From a virus: a stretch of DNA of 61,509 bases. This document shows positions 51,959-58,940 of this stretch, piece by piece. The notes below the pieces were generated by a model. The model was not told the origin of the DNA and ran no database searches. It was given only the letters and a program-made list of their open reading frames with translations. The position numbers were made by a program, and so were the translations under genes. The DNA lies in the IMG/VR virus record IMGVR_UViG_3300025759_000004, positions 1 through 61,509 of that record; one strand, written 5' to 3'. The first letter of the stretch is position 1; every line of letters begins with the position of its first letter.

Positions 51959-52358
51959 TATAGATAAAATAATTATACATTGCTCCGCTACAAAAGAAGG
52001 TAATAATGTTGCTGCATCAACAATTGATCAGTGGCATAAAGATCGTGGCTGGCGAGGTATAGGTTATCATTATGTTGTAGCGCTTGACGGTACTATAGAA
52101 TATGGCCGTAGTATATATGAGACAGGGGCACATGTAAAGAACTATAACGAAGGCTCTATAGGTATTTGTTATATTGGAGGATTAGGATCGTCTATGGAAG
52201 CCAAAGACACTAGAACTATAGAACAAAAAGAAAGCTTATTGTTATTGCTTAAAACATTGAAAAAAATGCATCCAAAAGCAACAATTCATGGTCATAATGA
52301 ATTTTCATCAAAGGCTTGTCCTTGCTTTAATGCTAACGAAGAATATTGTAATTTATAA
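51951..52358 (+). CDS. N-acetylmuramoyl-L-alanine amidase (endolysin, T7-lysozyme type)
   Basis: 135 residues, amidase_2 fold. Zinc ligands are visible: H10 in IIIHCSAT, H115 in IHGHNEFS, C123 in SKACPCF, with the H-to-C spacing of T7 lysozyme. Y39-H40 in GIGYHYVV lies at the active site. It cleaves the bond between the glycan strand and the peptide in peptidoglycan. It has no signal peptide, so it needs the holin. T7 lysozyme also inhibits T7 RNA polymerase; this phage has no such polymerase. Confidence 0.88.
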   Translation: MRNIDKIIIHCSATKEGNNVAASTIDQWHKDRGWRGIGYHYVVALDGTIEYGRSIYETGAHVKNYNEGSIGICYIGGLGSSMEAKDTRTIEQKESLLLLLKTLKKMHPKATIHGHNEFSSKACPCFNANEEYCNL

Positions 52359-52368
52359 ATTAAAAAAA

Positions 52369-52482
52369 ATGGGAAAATTTTTTATTAAACTAGGGAAAAA
52401 AATAATTGAATTTAATGAATTCTTAAAAAGTAAATGGAATTCATTAATGTACAGATTAATGTTTAAAAAGGAACAAAAATAA
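52369..52482 (+). CDS. 37-residue basic peptide
   Basis: From ATG 52369 (MGKFFIKLGKKIIEFNEFLK...). Amphipathic and cationic throughout, with aromatic residues spaced along a helix, a composition that would associate with membranes. It follows the amidase by 10 nt and precedes the late terminator, so it may be a lysis accessory. Confidence 0.5.
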   Translation: MGKFFIKLGKKIIEFNEFLKSKWNSLMYRLMFKKEQK

Positions 52483-52519
52483 ATGGGCGTACCATACCCA
52501 AAAGTTCCTGTAACCAAGA

Positions 52520-52548
52520 AAGGGCCCTCATTACGAGAGCCCTTTTTT
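52520..52548 (+). terminator. Intrinsic terminator of the late unit
   Basis: Stem AAGGGCCCTC-ATTAC-GAGAGCCCTT (10 bp, one mismatch) followed by a T-run. It ends the rightward unit. The complementary strand has an A-run/T-poor flank, so it would work less well leftward, although the leftward unit also ends within about 75 nt. Confidence 0.85.
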
Positions 52549-52621
52549 AATATGTATAGATTATTCAATTTTTTATACACATTAGTTATTGTATGTATAA
52601 AAAAGTCATAACTTTTAGCCT

Positions 52622-54343
52622 TTAGCCATCACACGCTAAACAATCTTCACTCATTGCTTGTTGTGCTATATCTCCACGAAGCACCGACTCTGTCCTCGTA
52701 TAATATAAAGTCTTAATACCATTTTTCCAAGCTTGCATATGGACTTGGTTAATCCATTTAGGCGTTGCTACACTAGGAAAAGCAAGATTTAAACTAACTG
52801 CTTGATCAATGTATTGCTGCCGTATACCAGCTTGATTAACTAACTCTAGTTGATTAATCTCCTTAAACGTCTTAAATACTTCTTTCGCAGGGATTTCGTG
52901 CGGGCCAACAACAACCCCATCAAGCTCAGATAAATCTTGAACGCTACCACCATCTGCAAGTATTTTATCCCAAGTTTCATTTGTGTTAATTTTAAGTTTT
53001 CTTAATAACTTTAGTAGCGTAGGATTTTTTCTTATAAACGTTCCTTTAGCAGATTGCTCAGTGAATACGTTTGCCGCCCACGGTTCAATACCAGGAGATA
53101 CATTTCCCGAAAGCTTGCTATTAGAAACAGTGGGAGCAATAGCACGAAGGTGAGTATTACGCATGCCAGTATTAGCACACCACAAAGGCTCGCCGTAAAT
53201 TTCAGCAAGATCCCTGGAAGCTCTTTCACTTTCAATTTTAATTTGCGAAAATATTTTTCTAGTTTCAAACTGAGCAAGTAAACCTTCAAACGGAATGCCA
53301 AGCTCTTGGAGATACGTGTGCCATCCGAGTACACCCAACCCAAGCGCTCGTCCTTTAACAGCAGAACGAACGGCATTTTCAAAACCTCTAAGTCCTTTTG
53401 CTCTTTGTATAAATTCCTCCATAACGCCATCAAGAAACCAAGTGGCGTCGTATATAAGGTTAGTGTCTTTCCATTCATCATATTTAGCTAAGTTTAGTGA
53501 CGATAAACAACAAACAAAACTGTGGTTTTCATCGGTGTGTAATGTAATTTCAGAACATATGTTAGTCATATGTACTTTTAAACCGTTGTCTTTGTATGAT
53601 TTAGGATTTGCTTTGTTAGTATTTCCTTTAAACAATATATACGGCTCGCCAGTGGCCTTTCGTTTTCTAAGAAGTTTACTCCATCTATCCCTAGCTTGCG
53701 CATCTCCTTGTTCAAGTTTACGCATAAATTTATCACCAACAACTGCGCATTGGTGTAGATTAAGCGATTGTCTATTGACGTCTCCTTTTGGTTCACGGAT
53801 TTCAAGCCACTCTTCGAAATCGTCGTGCTCAATATTAATATTAACTGAAGCAGCTCCTCTTCTGACAGATCCTTGATTAGTTGCAAGAATCGTTGAGTCG
53901 TAGATTTTGCAGAACGGTACGACTCCATCTGATGTTCCATTTCCTGTAATTTTAGCGCCGGCGGGTCTAATCATGTTAACTCCGATACCAACTCCACCGC
54001 CATGCTTAGCGAGTAGCATCATCTCTAAATTCTTTTGTCCTATATCCTGTATACTATCAGCTACATCGATCCCAAAGCAGCTAATAGGCAAGCCGCGGTC
54101 AGTACCGGTGTTAGATAATACAGGACTAGCAAGACAAAGCCAACCGTTCCAGATATACTCGAAGAATGTTTCTGCCATTTCTGGTTTGAATAATCTACGA
54201 GCAACTGTTTTACTGACGCGCGTGTATGCTTCTTTAGGTGACTCTCCGTCGAGTAAATATCCCCCGGATATAGTCTTCTTGTATACGTCGTTATTACCCC
54301 ACGCAGGGTAATCTTCACCTTTTTTCCAGTTTTCATTCCACAT
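52622..54343 (-). CDS. nrdA: Class I ribonucleotide reductase, alpha subunit
   Basis: 573 residues, shorter than host enzymes because the N-terminal ATP cone is absent. Active-site elements are present: GLPISCF (redox Cys), NICSEI (radical Cys and Glu), FVCCLSS (second redox Cys), PGIEPWAAN, LYYTRT with paired Tyr for radical transfer, and a C-terminal CLAC pair (residues 569-572) for reduction. It makes deoxynucleotides for phage DNA. Lacking the cone, it should escape dATP inhibition. Its partner NrdB is at 54984. Confidence 0.93.
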   Translation of the reverse strand: MWNENWKKGEDYPAWGNNDVYKKTISGGYLLDGESPKEAYTRVSKTVARRLFKPEMAETFFEYIWNGWLCLASPVLSNTGTDRGLPISCFGIDVADSIQDIGQKNLEMMLLAKHGGGVGIGVNMIRPAGAKITGNGTSDGVVPFCKIYDSTILATNQGSVRRGAASVNINIEHDDFEEWLEIREPKGDVNRQSLNLHQCAVVGDKFMRKLEQGDAQARDRWSKLLRKRKATGEPYILFKGNTNKANPKSYKDNGLKVHMTNICSEITLHTDENHSFVCCLSSLNLAKYDEWKDTNLIYDATWFLDGVMEEFIQRAKGLRGFENAVRSAVKGRALGLGVLGWHTYLQELGIPFEGLLAQFETRKIFSQIKIESERASRDLAEIYGEPLWCANTGMRNTHLRAIAPTVSNSKLSGNVSPGIEPWAANVFTEQSAKGTFIRKNPTLLKLLRKLKINTNETWDKILADGGSVQDLSELDGVVVGPHEIPAKEVFKTFKEINQLELVNQAGIRQQYIDQAVSLNLAFPSVATPKWINQVHMQAWKNGIKTLYYTRTESVLRGDIAQQAMSEDCLACDG

Positions 54344-54507
54344 TATGTTAGTAAGTGTGTTATCCAGGCAATAAGCCCATTAATATTAAGTGCTACAAGG
54401 TTCCATTGTTTTCTATATGACGTTTGAACCACAACGCATATAAAGCCTACAACATAAAGTTCTGGCTGTATGGTCCATTGAGCAGCGATTAAAAAACCAC
54501 TGCCCAT
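54343..54507 (-). CDS. Small membrane protein
   Basis: 54 residues from ATG 54507 (MGSGFLIAAQWTIQPELYVV). The frame is open to ATG 54609, which would overlap the upstream gene by 74 nt, so the shorter form is preferred. It has two hydrophobic segments with a basic loop between (QTSYRKQWN) and the ending LNINGLIAW. The plan resembles short PQ-loop/SemiSWEET-like proteins in some marine phages, but that is weak. Coupled to nrdA by TAATG. Confidence 0.5.
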   Translation of the reverse strand: MGSGFLIAAQWTIQPELYVVGFICVVVQTSYRKQWNLVALNINGLIAWITHLLT

Positions 54508-54535
54508 ATAACCTATTCTAATTGCTAGGCGTTCT

Positions 54536-54757
54536 TCAGCCTTCAGCTTCCTTCGATGCACTAGCTTTTTCAGCAACTTGCGCTTTAAGCTTTTCGATGG
54601 CTTCATCATAATCTGGCATTTGTTTAATTGTTTCTAATGTTCCTACTGCCAAATCTTTTAAATAAGCATTTTCATCTAACAGTTGTTGTACAACACCAAT
54701 CAAGGCTTGTATTTTTTTTTCAAGTAAATCTACTCTACTACTTTTTTGACTCTTCAT
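54536..54757 (-). CDS. Small coiled-coil protein
   Basis: 73 residues with a leucine-heptad coiled coil (LLEKKIQALIGVVQQLLDEN) and a Lys/Glu/Ala-rich tail. No recognised domain. Overlaps the two-span membrane protein gene upstream by 20 nt. Confidence 0.5.
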   Translation of the reverse strand: MKSQKSSRVDLLEKKIQALIGVVQQLLDENAYLKDLAVGTLETIKQMPDYDEAIEKLKAQVAEKASASKEAEG

Positions 54758-54944
54758 CTAATTTTGTTGTTTTATAATCTATTATAAATCCTATTAAAAC
54801 TATTATATTCATACCTAAACTAGACAGTAGTTCATACGCATCATGAAAGCTATGTATTGATAGATGTATATGTCCTACTATCCAGAAAGGTATTGCTAAA
54901 TTTTGACTAATCCATATAATAGTATATTTTATGAAGTCTTTCAT
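54738..54944 (-). CDS. Small two-span membrane protein
   Basis: 68 residues. Hydrophobic segments IKYTIIWISQNLAIPFWIVG and GMNIIVLIGFIIDY are separated by HIHLSIHSFHDAYELLSS with several His residues. The C-terminus is charged. Role unknown. It lies between the two ribonucleotide reductase genes. Confidence 0.5.
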   Translation of the reverse strand: MKDFIKYTIIWISQNLAIPFWIVGHIHLSIHSFHDAYELLSSLGMNIIVLIGFIIDYKTTKLDEESKK

Positions 54945-54983
54945 TTGTAAAGTTCTTCAAATATTTCTTGTTCGCTAATTAGT

Positions 54984-55952
54984 TTACCAAATGTCGTCGA
55001 AGTCTTCGCCTTCGTTAGCTTTCGAATAATCCGTCGGCCGTATTGCGAAAAAATCAGTATGAGTGACCCCGCCGGTAAGATGATAGAACCAATCAAGATT
55101 AGACGCTGCATTCTTGTCATACGCGAAGTACGAGCCAAGGTCAACGTAACCAAGTTCAACCAGTTTTTCATTTGCTCTCTTTTTTATAAAATGTTTAAGA
55201 TCATTGGCTTTTATACCTTCTACATCACCAGCTTCAAACATTTTCTCTATATATTTAGTTTCAAGCTTTATCATCGTTTCTGCAGCTTTTATTATATCTT
55301 CTCTACATAAATGCAGTAATTGATCATTTTCGCTGCACATATCGCGGAAAAGTTTACAACCCATTTTACTGTGTAATGATTCGTCTCTTACGGACCATTT
55401 CATTTGTTGTCCAATACCCTTGAGTAAATTACGTAGCTGGAAGCTGTATAAAACAGCAAAAGCTGAATACAAACTAACGCCTTCTGCGAAAGCAGAAAAT
55501 ACGGCAAGTGACTTACCAATACCAATAGGATTTGTACCGTCATAAGCAACCAGATTATCAAATCTCTGTGCTGTAGCAGGTTCGTGCAAAAACGCTTCAT
55601 AATCTTCTAAGTTTAATGTTTCATTTAAATAACTATAAGCAACCGCATGCACTGTCTCTTGTGATCCAAACATCATTGCCATTTGTTGTATTTCGTGCTT
55701 CGGAAACCAACTAACTACCTTTTGGGTCCAGTAATCAGAAACCGCGCATTCCGTCTGTGCAAAGCCGAGTAATATATTACCGACCAAGTTCTTTTCTTTA
55801 TCATTTAATTTTTCTTTCCAATCTTTAATATCGCTTTGCATTGAGATTTCGGTATGTAACCAAAATGCTTGTGCTTGTTTTAACCAGCCTTCTGTGTAAT
55901 ACTCTGGATACTCAAAAGGTTTATATGCTATGCGTTCATCAAATAATCCCAT
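54984..55952 (-). CDS. nrdB: Class I ribonucleotide reductase, beta subunit
   Basis: 322 residues. Metal-site motifs are visible: LHTEISM, FGSQETVHAVAYSYL (Glu, His, then the radical Tyr four residues after the His), AEGVSLYSAF, and RDESLHSKMG (Glu and His). The acidic end EDFDDIW is the likely alpha-binding tail. It holds the tyrosyl radical for NrdA. The radical Tyr is present, so a conventional class I mechanism is expected. Confidence 0.93.
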   Translation of the reverse strand: MGLFDERIAYKPFEYPEYYTEGWLKQAQAFWLHTEISMQSDIKDWKEKLNDKEKNLVGNILLGFAQTECAVSDYWTQKVVSWFPKHEIQQMAMMFGSQETVHAVAYSYLNETLNLEDYEAFLHEPATAQRFDNLVAYDGTNPIGIGKSLAVFSAFAEGVSLYSAFAVLYSFQLRNLLKGIGQQMKWSVRDESLHSKMGCKLFRDMCSENDQLLHLCREDIIKAAETMIKLETKYIEKMFEAGDVEGIKANDLKHFIKKRANEKLVELGYVDLGSYFAYDKNAASNLDWFYHLTGGVTHTDFFAIRPTDYSKANEGEDFDDIW

Positions 55953-56116
55953 TATTTATATATTTCTATTGCTAAATCTATAAAAGGTAAATAAAATACG
56001 TGTGTTGTTTGCTCTTCTTCATGGTATGTTCTCATTCCAAATAAAATTCCAGGATAAAAACCTAAAGATAAAGACCAAACAGGGTTATTTCCCTTGTCCT
56101 TTATATTTTTTGACAT
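55952..56116 (-). CDS. Hypothetical small protein
   Basis: 54 residues from ATG 56116 (MSKNIKDKGNNPVWSLSLGF). An ATG at 56158 would extend it into the next gene. Aromatic, strand-like core with the end FIDLAIEIYK. Stop and nrdB start share a base (TAATG). No recognised domain. Confidence 0.5.
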   Translation of the reverse strand: MSKNIKDKGNNPVWSLSLGFYPGILFGMRTYHEEEQTTHVFYLPFIDLAIEIYK

Positions 56117-56219
56117 AATTTTTACTATTTTTATTATTACTAGTTTTGCTCTTTGCATGAACGCCTTTGCGTTTTACTTTTTTCTTTTCTCTATAATTAT
56201 TAAGTGTTAGCTTTGCCAT
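56085..56219 (-). CDS. 44-residue basic protein (NYREKKKVKRKGVHAK family)
   Basis: From ATG 56219: MAKLTLNNYREKKKVKRKGV, then HAKSKTSNNKNSKNYVKKYK. The pattern HAK-x-KTS-x-NKNSKNY with a terminal KGQGK is one I recognise as a tiny conserved protein of marine phages. Extremely basic. It overlaps both neighbours (20 and 32 nt). Possibly ribosome- or nucleic-acid-associated. Confidence 0.6.
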   Translation of the reverse strand: MAKLTLNNYREKKKVKRKGVHAKSKTSNNKNSKNYVKKYKGQGK

Positions 56220-56385
56220 AACATTTTATTCCATATTTATCTTGTAATTCCACTAATTCTTTGTACTTAACTTTATTACGCATTTCCCAGCTCCATTTAA
56301 CCCACTTGTTAATCTGGCGTTCAGCGTATTTTTGCCTAGCTACTTCTTTTGTTTTTCTAGGATCAATCTTACTGTCTCGTCGCAT
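56200..56385 (-). CDS. Small basic protein
   Basis: 61 residues, helical and basic (RKTKEVARQKYAERQINKWV). Trp-rich middle. It overlaps the nuclease gene by 46 nt. No recognised domain. Confidence 0.45.
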   Translation of the reverse strand: MRRDSKIDPRKTKEVARQKYAERQINKWVKWSWEMRNKVKYKELVELQDKYGIKCYGKANT

Positions 56386-56801
56386 TCTTTTTGATTTTGT
56401 GGTTTATACAATGTTACGTTTGGAAACTGGCGCATAACTAATTGCTTAAATAGCTTCCAGCGCATTGGAAAAGATTCATTAGCTCTCCCTTTACATTCAA
56501 TTATAAAATCATCACCAATAAAATCTGGTGTGTATTTTATAGGTAATATACGTTTACAACCTCTGTTTTTGTAATCACCTTTTCCATTCGTTTGTCTTTC
56601 ATATACTTCGTTTTCAAAATGAAAACCATTTAATAATACAAACGTTTCACCTTCGTATTTACATTTTATTTTAGCTTTACGTAAAGCCATATACATATAA
56701 CGCTCAAGACCAGAAGCAAAGTTAATACCGTCATACGTTACTTTCTTTGCTTGAACTGGACCTCTTTTGCGTCGCTTTCTTTTATAAGGTATCTTCTTCA
56801 T
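56340..56801 (-). CDS. PD-(D/E)XK nuclease, DUF1064-like
   Basis: 153 residues. Basic start, then TYDGINFASGLERYMYMALR (E33), YTPDFIGDDFIIECKG (D93, E102, K104). That E...D...E-x-K order is typical of phage resolvase-like nucleases of the DUF1064 group. It may trim recombination intermediates or resolve packaging concatemers. Its start overlaps the MazG-like gene by 20 nt. Confidence 0.7.
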   Translation of the reverse strand: MKKIPYKRKRRKRGPVQAKKVTYDGINFASGLERYMYMALRKAKIKCKYEGETFVLLNGFHFENEVYERQTNGKGDYKNRGCKRILPIKYTPDFIGDDFIIECKGRANESFPMRWKLFKQLVMRQFPNVTLYKPQNQKECDETVRLILEKQKK

Positions 56802-57045
56802 AAACTTCGTAAGAATTTATTAATGCTTGCTGAAGCTCTTCTGTTGATTCTTCTTTAAGCTTTTGTAGATACAACACAGCATCCATTAGCTCTTCTTGCA
56901 AATGATTAATCCATTGGAATATATTAGATTTGTCATTGTCAAGAGTAACACCATACTTTGCAAAGCCTACATCAGATCTTGATACAAACTTATCAACAAC
57001 ACGTTCAACAACTGGATCTCTAAATTCTATTTGTTTTTTATTCAT
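56782..57045 (-). CDS. MazG-like NTP pyrophosphohydrolase, small
   Basis: 87 residues. VGFAKYGVTLDND then WINHLQEELMDAVLYLQKL gives the E-E-x-x-D metal motif of all-alpha NTP pyrophosphatases. The fold normally needs about 90-100 residues and dimerises. It would split a (d)NTP to the monophosphate and pyrophosphate. It is encoded next to a second MazG-type enzyme and the thymidylate-synthase-family gene, which suggests dNTP pool editing. Confidence 0.65.
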   Translation of the reverse strand: MNKKQIEFRDPVVERVVDKFVSRSDVGFAKYGVTLDNDKSNIFQWINHLQEELMDAVLYLQKLKEESTEELQQALINSYEVYEEDTL

Positions 57046-57824
57046 AGTGTTTCTTTTATTCCTGTTTTAACAAATGTTCCATTGTGCATTACACCAGTTC
57101 TATTAGCTATTTCATTGTATGCTGAATCAATACAGTTTTCAATTTGCATATCCTCTAATGCGGCTAGGTTTGTTAAAACTACAACCATATCTCCAATAGC
57201 GTCTTTAATAAAGTAAGAATCTTTGTTTAATAAAGCGGCTGCTAGTTCTCCAGCTTCTTCCATAAGCTTAACATATTGTGTATGTGAATTGCCTTTATCA
57301 TATATGCCTCGCTCAGTTGCCCATTTTCTTATAAGCTCAAATCTTTCATTTTGATTCCAAGATACCTCTTGAGGATTATGCTTTGGATTAAAAAAGGCTT
57401 CATAAAAAGCCTTGTTGTAAATGTAGCTTCGATTATCGTTATACATCGAGGTTTTAACATTAGCCATAATCCATGGAATGTTTTCTTTTGTTATTTTAAA
57501 TTCACCAAAACTTGTTTCCCAAGTTAAGCCTACATTATCCGAAAGCCTACCTTTAAGTTTATTAACAGGTAGCGGAAATGTAGATGTCTGCTCTGTAGCG
57601 TTTATTTTCATTTTATTAAATAATTGTTTATATAATTTTCTGTCTTTTTTATAGCCATAAGACTTTTGAAGTTCTATTTCGCGGTCGGAGATATAGTTTA
57701 TATCTTCACTTTGATCAAGAACTTCGTATTCGCCTGCTGCATAACCCTGTTGCAACGTAACTCTATTATTAAGATTACGTGTAACTCCGATTTTTTTACC
57801 AGGAATGTGATATAAATAATACAT
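57042..57824 (-). CDS. GIY-YIG-like domain fused to MazG pyrophosphohydrolase
   Basis: 260 residues. The N-terminus resembles a GIY-YIG fold: YYLYHIPGKKIGVTRNLNNR followed by a helix and DREIELQKSYGYKKDR. The motif residues are degenerate, so cutting activity is uncertain. Residues about 160-250 are a complete MazG domain: VKLMEEAGELAAALLN (E189, E190, E193) and KDAIGDMVVVLTNL (D208, D212). It overlaps the small MazG-like gene by ATGA. MazG enzymes hydrolyse dNTPs, and in T4 a comparable all-alpha enzyme removes dCTP. Confidence 0.7.
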   Translation of the reverse strand: MYYLYHIPGKKIGVTRNLNNRVTLQQGYAAGEYEVLDQSEDINYISDREIELQKSYGYKKDRKLYKQLFNKMKINATEQTSTFPLPVNKLKGRLSDNVGLTWETSFGEFKITKENIPWIMANVKTSMYNDNRSYIYNKAFYEAFFNPKHNPQEVSWNQNERFELIRKWATERGIYDKGNSHTQYVKLMEEAGELAAALLNKDSYFIKDAIGDMVVVLTNLAALEDMQIENCIDSAYNEIANRTGVMHNGTFVKTGIKETL

Positions 57825-57832
57825 ATTTATTT

Positions 57833-58672
57833 TTATTTACCAACACTCAGCTCTGCTTTAATTGCAGGATAAGGATTGTATTTTAATAATTTAATTTTAT
57901 CAGCCGCAGGTATATTAACTTTATTTGTTAGCTTACCTAACTCTGAATACATATATATACCTTCGTCTAATTGTAATTTAGGCAGTATTCTTTTTGGTCT
58001 ATCTAAATATACTTGAGCTTGTTCTAAATGATTGTTGTACAAATGACAATCACCAAGCTGACCTATAAGCTGCCCTGCTTTTAATCCAGCACCTTTAGCT
58101 AACATTTCTAATAATAAACCATACATTGCAATATCGTAAGGCAATCCTAAAAATACATCAGCTGAACGTTGCTGCCACATTAAATCCATAACACCATTAT
58201 TAATATAAACTTGAAATCCATAATGACACGGCGGCAAAGCCATATCAGGCATATCAGCCGGGTTCCAAGCGCTGATCATAAGGCGTCTAGAATTTGGATT
58301 AGTACTTATGCTATACACAAGCTTTTCAAGCTGATCTACGCCGTTAAAATCGCGCCATTGCTTGCCATATACAGGACCAAGCGTTTCATCTGTTCTGCCT
58401 GAACGTTCATAATCTGGTCTCCAATACTTAACACCGTTGTCTTCTAAATATTTAAGATCAGTTCTACCGTTTAATATCCAAATTAATTCAGTTCTTGCGG
58501 CATTAAAGCTTATCTTCTTTCCTGTAAGTATAGGGAAGCCAAGTGACATATCATGCCTAATCGTTCTTCCGAAGACAGACTTCGTCCCAGTCCCTGTTCT
58601 GTCCGCCTTATCAGATCCTCCGTGGAGTATTTCTCCCATAAGTCTTCTATATTCATCTTCTATGCTTATCAT
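57833..58672 (-). CDS. thyA: Thymidylate synthase-family enzyme with dCMP-type Asp (probable dCMP methylase/hydroxymethylase)
   Basis: 279 residues, full-length ThyA fold. Motifs: RTGTGT (25-30), ELIWILNG (62-69), GPVYGKQWR, PPCHYGF with catalytic C149, QRSAD (168-172), LGLPYDIAMY, and GDCHLYNNH. The residue 31 after the catalytic Cys is D180. In dUMP enzymes this position is Asn (E. coli N177); Asp is found in T4 dCMP hydroxymethylase (D179), and the N-to-D change is known to shift specificity to dCMP. Trp84 is kept, as in methylating enzymes. The substrate is therefore predicted to be dCMP. It overlaps the upstream gene by 20 nt. Confidence 0.85.
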   Translation of the reverse strand: MISIEDEYRRLMGEILHGGSDKADRTGTGTKSVFGRTIRHDMSLGFPILTGKKISFNAARTELIWILNGRTDLKYLEDNGVKYWRPDYERSGRTDETLGPVYGKQWRDFNGVDQLEKLVYSISTNPNSRRLMISAWNPADMPDMALPPCHYGFQVYINNGVMDLMWQQRSADVFLGLPYDIAMYGLLLEMLAKGAGLKAGQLIGQLGDCHLYNNHLEQAQVYLDRPKRILPKLQLDEGIYMYSELGKLTNKVNIPAADKIKLLKYNPYPAIKAELSVGK

Positions 58673-58940
58673 AATAATATTTCATTGCTTTATACATTTG
58701 CTCTACAATTTCATCTTTGCCATATGTTTGAGGCGAAAGGTTAGGTTTTTCATATTTCTGGTATGCTCCTAAACAAACTGTTAGCTTAAAGTTTTCAGGC
58801 GACATACCCTGCTCCAAAGGTTTAAATGATATTCTTATATTATTTTTTACGCAATACCTATATGCTTCCCAATCTTCTTTACTTGGTTTATAATATTCAA
58901 ATTCATTTTTGCCTTTCTTTTTTCTAAAACCACTACCCAT
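58653..58940 (-). CDS. Conserved hypothetical phage protein
   Basis: 95 residues from ATG 58940, which shares a base with the primase-helicase stop (TAATG); another ATG lies 9 nt upstream. Contains SKEDWEAYRYCVKNNIRISF and FKLTVCLGAYQKYEKPN. Possibly a replication or nucleotide-metabolism accessory by position. No recognised domain. Confidence 0.55.
   Translation of the reverse strand: MGSGFRKKKGKNEFEYYKPSKEDWEAYRYCVKNNIRISFKPLEQGMSPENFKLTVCLGAYQKYEKPNLSPQTYGKDEIVEQMYKAMKYYYDKHRR

Noticed and set aside
52483-52611. 42-codon frame (MGVPYPKVPVTKKGPSLREP...) starting after the 37-residue peptide
   Set aside because: It runs through the intrinsic terminator stem and T-run. Its hydrophobic tail is interesting, but transcription should stop within it.
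53295-53876. 193-codon open frame on the plus strand opposite nrdA
   Set aside because: It lies wholly within the well-supported nrdA gene; its Ser/Leu-rich translation is a typical antisense shadow with no motif.
54941-55171. 76-codon frame overlapping the 3' end of nrdB
   Set aside because: Most of it is a different frame of nrdB; only its last few codons lie outside, with no independent start there.
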